11,645 bases of DNA from Bacteroidota bacterium (lineage in GTDB: Bacteria > Bacteroidota > Ignavibacteria > UBA10030), in assembly GCA_025455125.1 (NCBI GenBank), contig JALONE010000113.1:1-11645 (forward strand), read 5' to 3'. The notes under the pieces are model-generated. The model saw only the letters and a program-made list of their open reading frames with translations, did not search any database and had not been told where the DNA came from. Both the position numbers and the translations under genes were made by a program. Positions 7,340-11,645 of the stretch are shown here, piece by piece (within the stretch, counting starts at the first letter, position 1; every line of letters starts with the position of its first letter).

Positions 7340-9323
7340 CGCGCGCAGGTCCGGTGAACGCCTTGGGCAGCACATCTTCATTGATCCGGATCGGATTCTT
7401 CGCCTTCAACTGCTCGATCCATTCCTTCTCGCGCTGCTTGGAGGCGACTTCCTGGTACGCGGTCGCCACTTCAGCGGATGCCTCTTCAAACGTCTTCAAT
7501 CGCGCGGGATCCTTTTGGAGCGTCTTGATGATCGACCACCCATACTGGAACTTCATCGGCGCGGAAACACTGTCGACAGCCATCAACCACGCGCGCTGGG
7601 AAAGTTCGTTCGTCGACACGTTCTGAAGCGCCCAGACGCCCTTCTTATCCTTGTATCCCGGCCGGGTCGTCGTCGTTTCGGCGAGGGCGAGGAAATCGGC
7701 GGCCTTCGTGATGCGCTTGGCGATCGCCTGAGCAATGGAATCGGTCGGCACGAAGATCTCTGCAAAGCTCACGCGGTCCGGCCATCGGTACGATTCCTGC
7801 GTCTTCGCGTGATGCTCGCGCAGAAGGGAATCGTTGATGACCACCTTCTTCCACACTTCGTCCTGTTCGATGCGATAGAGCAGGATGCCATCCTCGTAGT
7901 CGCGCATCAGCGACTGGAAGAATGGCTTCCCTTCCGCATAGGCGCGGCCATAGACTTCGAGCACGACCGCGTCCGAAACCTTGTCTGCCAATCCGCGAAC
8001 GTTGGCGGGCGTGAGCATCTTCGTTCGCGATTCCGAATCGGTCGAGAGACGCTCCACGAACGAGTGAACGTTCACACGGCGGGTGCCGACGGTGATGATC
8101 GTGCGGTTCAGGAATTCTGCGTCGATGCTGTCGGACCACCCCGGCGACGCCGCAGCCTTCGTCGTATCGATCCGGGCGATCAATCCTTCGATCACCGCGC
8201 TGTCGATGACCGGACGATACGCAGCCCGTTGGCGCTCCGTGAAGCGCTTCAATTCCGCCGGATACCGCTGCTGCTGATATTGCGTGCGAAGTTCCTTCTC
8301 GCTCTCCTCATAGGACGGCACCGGCCGGAATGCGTTCACCTTGATGATGTGGTATCCGTAGTCCATCCGGAACGGCTGAAGCACGGAATCGATCGCGGCA
8401 CCGAACAAGGCCTTCCCCATTTCCGGCGGTAATCGATCGCGGTCATAGAAGCCGATATCTCCGCCGCGCGGGATGCTTCCGGGATCTTTGCTGTATCGTG
8501 TGACCGCGTCTGTGAAGGAGAGACCGTTGCGGATCTCGCTCATGATCACCTTCGCAGTGTCCTCGATCGCCGTCGAGTCGCTCCGATCCGGCGCAAAGCG
8601 AAGCAGAATATGACTGATCTGAACGGCTCCGGGATTCTTCTGCCGATCGACCACCTTGATGATGTGATACCCGAACTGTGTTCGCACCGGGACTTTCGTG
8701 TATTCGCCCGGTTTCAATGAAAAGCAGGCGTCCTCGAACTCCGGCACCATTCGGCCGCCTCCAAAGAATCCCAGATCTCCTCCGTTCACTGCGGCGCTCG
8801 GATCTTCGGAGTGCGCGCGCGCCAACGAATCGAACGGAGCCGTTGGCAGCTGGGCGATGACACTCATTGCCTTGGTGTGGGCGGCAAGGGTGTCTGCGGG
8901 GGAAGGATTGGGCGGTATGCGCAAGAGGATGTGGCTCGCGTGAACCTGCTCGGCCTTTCGGTCGTACGCACGCTTCACCGCCGGTTCAAAGATCTCCCGT
9001 TCCAGCATGACGGTCTGCGCGACCGTGTTGCGATAGGTCTCGAGTTCGCTCTGGATGGCAGAATCCCGGTCGAGTCCCAGGCGGCGCGCTTCGCCGACCT
9101 TAAGACGGAATTTCAGAATGAGGTCGAGGAAGGTTTGCCGTTCCGGCAGCGTCGCCTTGACACCGGCTTCCCATCCGCCGTTGTTCTTCGCGTAATGATT
9201 CTCAAAATCCTGAAGCGTGAACTGCTCATCGCCGATGGTTGCAAGCGTGGGATTGGAGGCGCTGCATCCGGCAAGCACACCCGCCGCCAACGCCACAGCC
9301 GCGATCAGAAATCGAAACGCCAT
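7329..9323 (-). CDS. Peptidyl-prolyl isomerase lipoprotein with two intact and one decayed parvulin domain
   Basis: This is a 664-residue protein with a lipoprotein signal ending in LAGC (Cys20). An N-terminal helical module (about 25-115; IGDEQFTLQDFENHY, LDLILKFRLKVGEARRLGL) leads to parvulin 1 (about 126-226; H131 in SHILL, GGDLG 181-185, H220 in FGYHI) and parvulin 2 (about 236-331; H238 in SHILL, GGDIG 287-291, H325 in YGYHI). A helical linker carrying a second NVHSFVERL-type segment follows. Residues 517-602 look like a third parvulin that has lost its markers: SFAEIFV for SHIL, KKGVWA for GGDLG, YGWSI for GYHI. Anchored in a membrane on the periplasmic side, it probably assists folding of exported proteins with the two genes downstream. 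The ATG at 9323-9321 has a strong Shine-Dalgarno GAGGAG at 9333-9328, settling the start. Lengthy PpiC lipoproteins like this occur in Bacteroidota and Ignavibacteria. Confidence 0.92.
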   Translation of the reverse strand: MAFRFLIAAVALAAGVLAGCSASNPTLATIGDEQFTLQDFENHYAKNNGGWEAGVKATLPERQTFLDLILKFRLKVGEARRLGLDRDSAIQSELETYRNTVAQTVMLEREIFEPAVKRAYDRKAEQVHASHILLRIPPNPSPADTLAAHTKAMSVIAQLPTAPFDSLARAHSEDPSAAVNGGDLGFFGGGRMVPEFEDACFSLKPGEYTKVPVRTQFGYHIIKVVDRQKNPGAVQISHILLRFAPDRSDSTAIEDTAKVIMSEIRNGLSFTDAVTRYSKDPGSIPRGGDIGFYDRDRLPPEMGKALFGAAIDSVLQPFRMDYGYHIIKVNAFRPVPSYEESEKELRTQYQQQRYPAELKRFTERQRAAYRPVIDSAVIEGLIARIDTTKAAASPGWSDSIDAEFLNRTIITVGTRRVNVHSFVERLSTDSESRTKMLTPANVRGLADKVSDAVVLEVYGRAYAEGKPFFQSLMRDYEDGILLYRIEQDEVWKKVVINDSLLREHHAKTQESYRWPDRVSFAEIFVPTDSIAQAIAKRITKAADFLALAETTTTRPGYKDKKGVWALQNVSTNELSQRAWLMAVDSVSAPMKFQYGWSIIKTLQKDPARLKTFEEASAEVATAYQEVASKQREKEWIEQLKAKNPIRINEDVLPKAFTGPARDAK

Positions 9324-9327
9324 GATT

Positions 9328-9333
9328 CTCCTC
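9328..9333 (-). promoter_or_regulatory. Shine-Dalgarno site of the 664-aa isomerase gene
   Basis: GAGGAG, read on the minus strand, stands 4 nt before the ATG at 9323. It is the clearest ribosome site among the genes not overlapped by an upstream frame, and it supports the lipoprotein start. Confidence 0.7.
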
Positions 9334-9365
9334 GTACGATAGGTCAGAAATATTTATAGGAACAT

Positions 9366-9396
9366 GAAAGGTAACGATAAATTCAGGGGGGAGCAA
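9366..9396 (-). promoter_or_regulatory. Candidate Bacteroidota-type promoter for the parvulin operon
   Basis: On the minus strand, TTG (9396-9394) is followed after 20 nt by TACCTTTC (9373-9366), which matches the TAnnTTTG consensus of Bacteroidota sigma factors at seven of eight positions. The -33 element should be TTTG about 19 nt away, so that half is only partial. The predicted transcript would start near 9360, leaving a leader of roughly 35-40 nt before the ATG at 9323. The position, between the hairpin at 9426-9485 and the first gene of the three-gene unit, makes sense. This is a motif match by eye only. Confidence 0.35.
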
Positions 9397-9425
9397 GAAA
9401 CGGTGGAAATCCAAGTCAAATGCGA

Positions 9426-9485
9426 TAAGTCAGAAGTCATAAGGTGAGGGCATGCCAACCCTTCTGACTTTTGACTTCTGACTTA
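9426..9485. repeat. 14-bp perfect inverted repeat of AAGTCAGAAG-type words, possible terminator
   Basis: TAAGTCAGAAGTCA (9426-9439) and its exact reverse complement (9472-9485) flank a 32-nt spacer. The spacer contains the 8-bp palindrome GGCATGCC (9449-9456) and a direct copy of CTTCTGACTT (9461-9470, repeated at 9475-9484). Transcribed leftward from the DUF4340 stop at 9489, it would fold into a hairpin starting only 3 nt after the gene. There is no T-run after it, so it is not a standard intrinsic terminator, though it may slow polymerase or protect the mRNA end. Words of the GTCAGAAGTCA type are also known as dispersed intergenic repeats in several phyla, so it may be a copy of such a repeat. 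Confidence 0.65.
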
Positions 9486-9488
9486 AGC

Positions 9489-10367
9489 CTAAATTAGATC
9501 TTTCTTCCTCTTCAACACGTTCCCCGCTGTCCATGATTCCAGCACGTACCACTGCGGCGATGCGGACGATTGAACGAGATACTTCTTCTGTTCCTTGTCG
9601 TACGCAAACCGCAATTGGGTCTCGCCTATCGTGATGAGCGCCGTGATCCTGGGTGTCTTCGCGACATCATCCGCGAACTCATCCGCACGCAACGAGGCGA
9701 GCGCGCTGACGAGCGGCTGAACCGCATCATCCTTCGCCTGCTGAGCGCCGATTGTCCAGACGCTGTCCGCACGGACTACGGAGAACACGGTGTCGCCATA
9801 CTGGAAGCGGATCTCGCTGATCGCAGCGGCATCCATCGTCACGATGCTCCGGTCGCGCCAGTCGCGCACGGTCTTGCCGAACGAGAATCCGGGTGTTCCA
9901 TCGACAACGACCACCTCATCCGAGGACGCCCGGCGTGCGAATGTCTCCCGGTAGGTTCCTCCCATTTTTCCGAAGATGAATGATGCGGCCTCGGACCCTG
10001 CCGCGAAGAACTCGACGCGCGTTCCGGTCGAATCGACCTGGAACACACCCTGCTTTTCCGGACGACTTGAAACCACGCTCTTCACCGTCAACTCTTTCGC
10101 CTGTCGAAGCGCCTCGCCGATGGCATTCTTGTCCGCCTTGTACGCGATGGGAGATGTCAGGCTCCACTCCACGCCCCGCCGTTCGAGCGTGACGCTCTGG
10201 GTCGGCGATGTGATGCGGATCCGGTCAATGGCGGCAGAGTCGAACGTCACGAGCGGACCCTGATTCCCCGATTCACGGCTCTGTTCTCCGGGCCGTTCCA
10301 TCAGAAACCAGGCGAGCACAACGAGCACGACGAGAATTCCCCCCATCATGAGTGTGGATCGCTTCAT
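9489..10367 (-). CDS. DUF4340 domain membrane-anchored protein, partner of the GldG-like gene
   Basis: This is a 292-residue protein with one N-terminal membrane anchor (about 8-22) after MKRS, the rest probably in the periplasm. The body shows an internal duplication typical of DUF4340: repeat A at about 42-102 (FDSAAIDRIRI, then VEWSLTSPIAYKADKNAI) and repeat B at about 178-235 (MDAAAISEIRFQYGDTVFSV, then SVWTIGAQQAKDDAV). It ends in the basic tail LKRKKDLI. The start lies 3 nt after the GldG-like stop, and its GGAGGA ribosome site is inside the end of that gene, so the two are translationally coupled. DUF4340 genes are regularly found next to GldG/ABC_transp_aux genes of ABC-2 type exporters; the molecular role is not known. 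No catalytic motif is visible. Confidence 0.88.
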   Translation of the reverse strand: MKRSTLMMGGILVVLVVLAWFLMERPGEQSRESGNQGPLVTFDSAAIDRIRITSPTQSVTLERRGVEWSLTSPIAYKADKNAIGEALRQAKELTVKSVVSSRPEKQGVFQVDSTGTRVEFFAAGSEAASFIFGKMGGTYRETFARRASSDEVVVVDGTPGFSFGKTVRDWRDRSIVTMDAAAISEIRFQYGDTVFSVVRADSVWTIGAQQAKDDAVQPLVSALASLRADEFADDVAKTPRITALITIGETQLRFAYDKEQKKYLVQSSASPQWYVLESWTAGNVLKRKKDLI

Positions 10368-10370
10368 AGC

Positions 10371-11645
10371 TTATCGTCCTCCTGTTTGCGCTTCCATTGC
10401 ACGCTTGAGGGCGACCCGTCGCCGCCACCGGAACAATCCGTAGGCGATGATGAGCAGCGGAGGCACTGCAAGGTTTCCGTACTTGACCGCCTTCTTCACG
10501 CCGTCGGACAGCGTGTCAAGCGGCGGCTGCGCGATATCCTTTGACCGGATGGTGATGAGGCCGGCGTCGTCCGCAAGGTAATCGACGATGTTCACGAAGA
10601 ATGTCAGGTTGTTCCGATTGCCAAGATATTCATCCTTCATAAAGTCTCCGTCACCGACGACGACGATGCGCGTCTCGGGGCTCTTGTCGATCGCCGGAAC
10701 CGGCGTCTTGCCGGCGAAGGCGCTCGCGAACGAACCCCCCACCGTTGCCGCCATCGGGATGCCCGATTCGCTGAAGTCCGCCTCCGTGTATTGCGTGAAC
10801 GGATCGAGCATCACGAAGCCTCCTTGCCGTCCGCTTTGCTTTGACGAGCGAACCAGAACCTCGGCCTTCAATCCCTTCGTCGCTGCGAGGCTTGTATCGA
10901 GCGAACTCGCGAAGAACAGAATGAGGCTCTGCAGATCTTTGACCACGGGATTCTGTCGATCGAAGTTCGCCGCGTTCGGCAGATAGGGGAACGGCACCTG
11001 GCTGCGCATCTGGAATGGGCCCTGCTGCTGCATCACCGCGATGTTGGCGCACTGCGCATCGCGCACAAGGTCGCTGTTGATGCGCACGCCGTAGGCTTCG
11101 AGCTGATCCTCGAGTCCCGTTTCCAGCGCCTGCGCAAATCGCTGCTGCAGCGATGCGGTCATCCGGTTCAGGAAGAATGCCACCGTTCCGCCGCGCATCA
11201 GATACTGGTCGACCGCGTACTTCGCGGAATCCGAGAACTTCGATTGCGGGGCGATGATAAGCAGGGCGGCAAGGTCGGCGGGGACATCGCTTCCGCCGCC
11301 GAGGTCGACCGGAACGAGATCGTACTGCGCGCTCACCTCACGGTTCACCGCCTGCAGTTGCTCCAGTGTCGGCTCGCCATGACCGGTCGTGTATCCTACG
11401 CGCTTCTTCACGCGCGTCGTCAGCCGTTTCAGCGCACTGCTGATGTCGTATTCAAGCGACGCGAGGTTCTGCACCACAGGAAGGACTTCCTTCCGGTCCT
11501 CATACAGGAGCACCAGTCCGAGGAACGCCCGCTTCACTTCGAACTTATCGTTGTTCACCACCTGCACTTCGACCGGCGGAACGCCTTGTTGTTGCGCTTC
11601 CTGCTCCGCCTTCTCTCCGCTCGGATTGATGAACTCGTAGTGGAG
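10371..11645 (-). CDS. GldG-like ABC transporter auxiliary protein (ABC_transp_aux), N-terminus cut by the right edge
   Basis: The frame is open from the right edge (LHYEFINPSGEKAEQEAQ) to the TAA at 10371-10373, 424 residues visible. It matches the GldG / ABC_transp_aux family: the E(F)INPS.EKAEQEA segment is followed by GVPPVEVQVVN, a strand LVLLYEDRKEVLPVV, the ALKRLT segment, GYTTGHGEPTLEQL and an amidotransferase-like fold (ALLIIAPQSKFSDSAKYAVDQYLMRGGTVAFFLNRM). VVVGDGDFMKDEYL and a region on unresolved mid-size ABC substrate remain before the C-terminal membrane helix (about 392-405) and a basic cytoplasmic tail RWRRRVALKRAM. In Flavobacterium GldG works with the GldA ATPase and GldF permease in gliding and type IX function; in deep-branching relatives the same family serves transporters of unknown cargo. 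A GTG at 11567 could be mistaken for the start, but the frame and homology continue upstream. No symbol is given because motility is not shown. Confidence 0.88.
   Translation of the reverse strand, partial: LHYEFINPSGEKAEQEAQQQGVPPVEVQVVNNDKFEVKRAFLGLVLLYEDRKEVLPVVQNLASLEYDISSALKRLTTRVKKRVGYTTGHGEPTLEQLQAVNREVSAQYDLVPVDLGGGSDVPADLAALLIIAPQSKFSDSAKYAVDQYLMRGGTVAFFLNRMTASLQQRFAQALETGLEDQLEAYGVRINSDLVRDAQCANIAVMQQQGPFQMRSQVPFPYLPNAANFDRQNPVVKDLQSLILFFASSLDTSLAATKGLKAEVLVRSSKQSGRQGGFVMLDPFTQYTEADFSESGIPMAATVGGSFASAFAGKTPVPAIDKSPETRIVVVGDGDFMKDEYLGNRNNLTFFVNIVDYLADDAGLITIRSKDIAQPPLDTLSDGVKKAVKYGNLAVPPLLIIAYGLFRWRRRVALKRAMEAQTGGR

Noticed and set aside
7011..8432. Plus-strand frame of 473 codons
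   Set aside because: Antisense to two parvulin lipoproteins whose motifs are unmistakable; the translation shows no family features and crosses a gene junction.

Overview
All convincing genes in this window lie on the minus strand, so they are read from right to left. The sequence is moderately GC-rich by eye. Three signals point to the Bacteroidota/Chlorobiota/Ignavibacteria side of the FCB group. A secreted subtilase ends in a type IX secretion (T9SS) sorting domain with the YPNPFN motif. A GldG-like ABC accessory protein is paired with a DUF4340 protein. A run of parvulin-type lipoproteins lies beside a SurA. A deep-branching, GC-rich lineage such as Ignavibacteria or Kapabacteria is my best guess; the exact clade cannot be read from this window.

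Right-hand block (about 9489-11645): the 3' part of a GldG-like ABC-transporter auxiliary gene, cut by the right edge, is followed after 3 nt by a DUF4340 membrane-anchored protein. The rest of the transporter (ATPase and permease) is presumably just outside the window. A 165-nt gap (9324-9488) follows, holding a 14-bp perfect inverted repeat built from AAGTCAGAAG-type words and, closer to the next gene, a candidate Bacteroidota-type promoter.

Middle block (5298-9323): three overlapping genes form a periplasmic folding operon. They are a 664-aa lipoprotein with two intact parvulin domains and a third decayed one, a 252-aa lipoprotein whose only parvulin-like region lacks the signature residues, and a SurA-type chaperone/isomerase with two intact parvulin domains. 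The 11-nt and ATGA overlaps indicate translational coupling. The likely shared job is escorting outer-membrane and secreted proteins across the periplasm.

Left block (1-5124): after a 173-nt gap of low-complexity CCAAGA-type words come a MoxR AAA+ ATPase, a T9SS-exported S8 subtilase, and a large von Willebrand factor A (VWA) membrane protein cut by the left edge. MoxR and VWA proteins normally work as a pair, usually with a DUF58 gene between them; here a subtilase occupies that place. The subtilase reading frame is broken: about 25-30 residues that should carry the oxyanion-hole Asn are absent, and the two halves are in different frames. It is therefore either a pseudogene or an assembly error. 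No RNA genes, CRISPR arrays or insertion sequences were seen.
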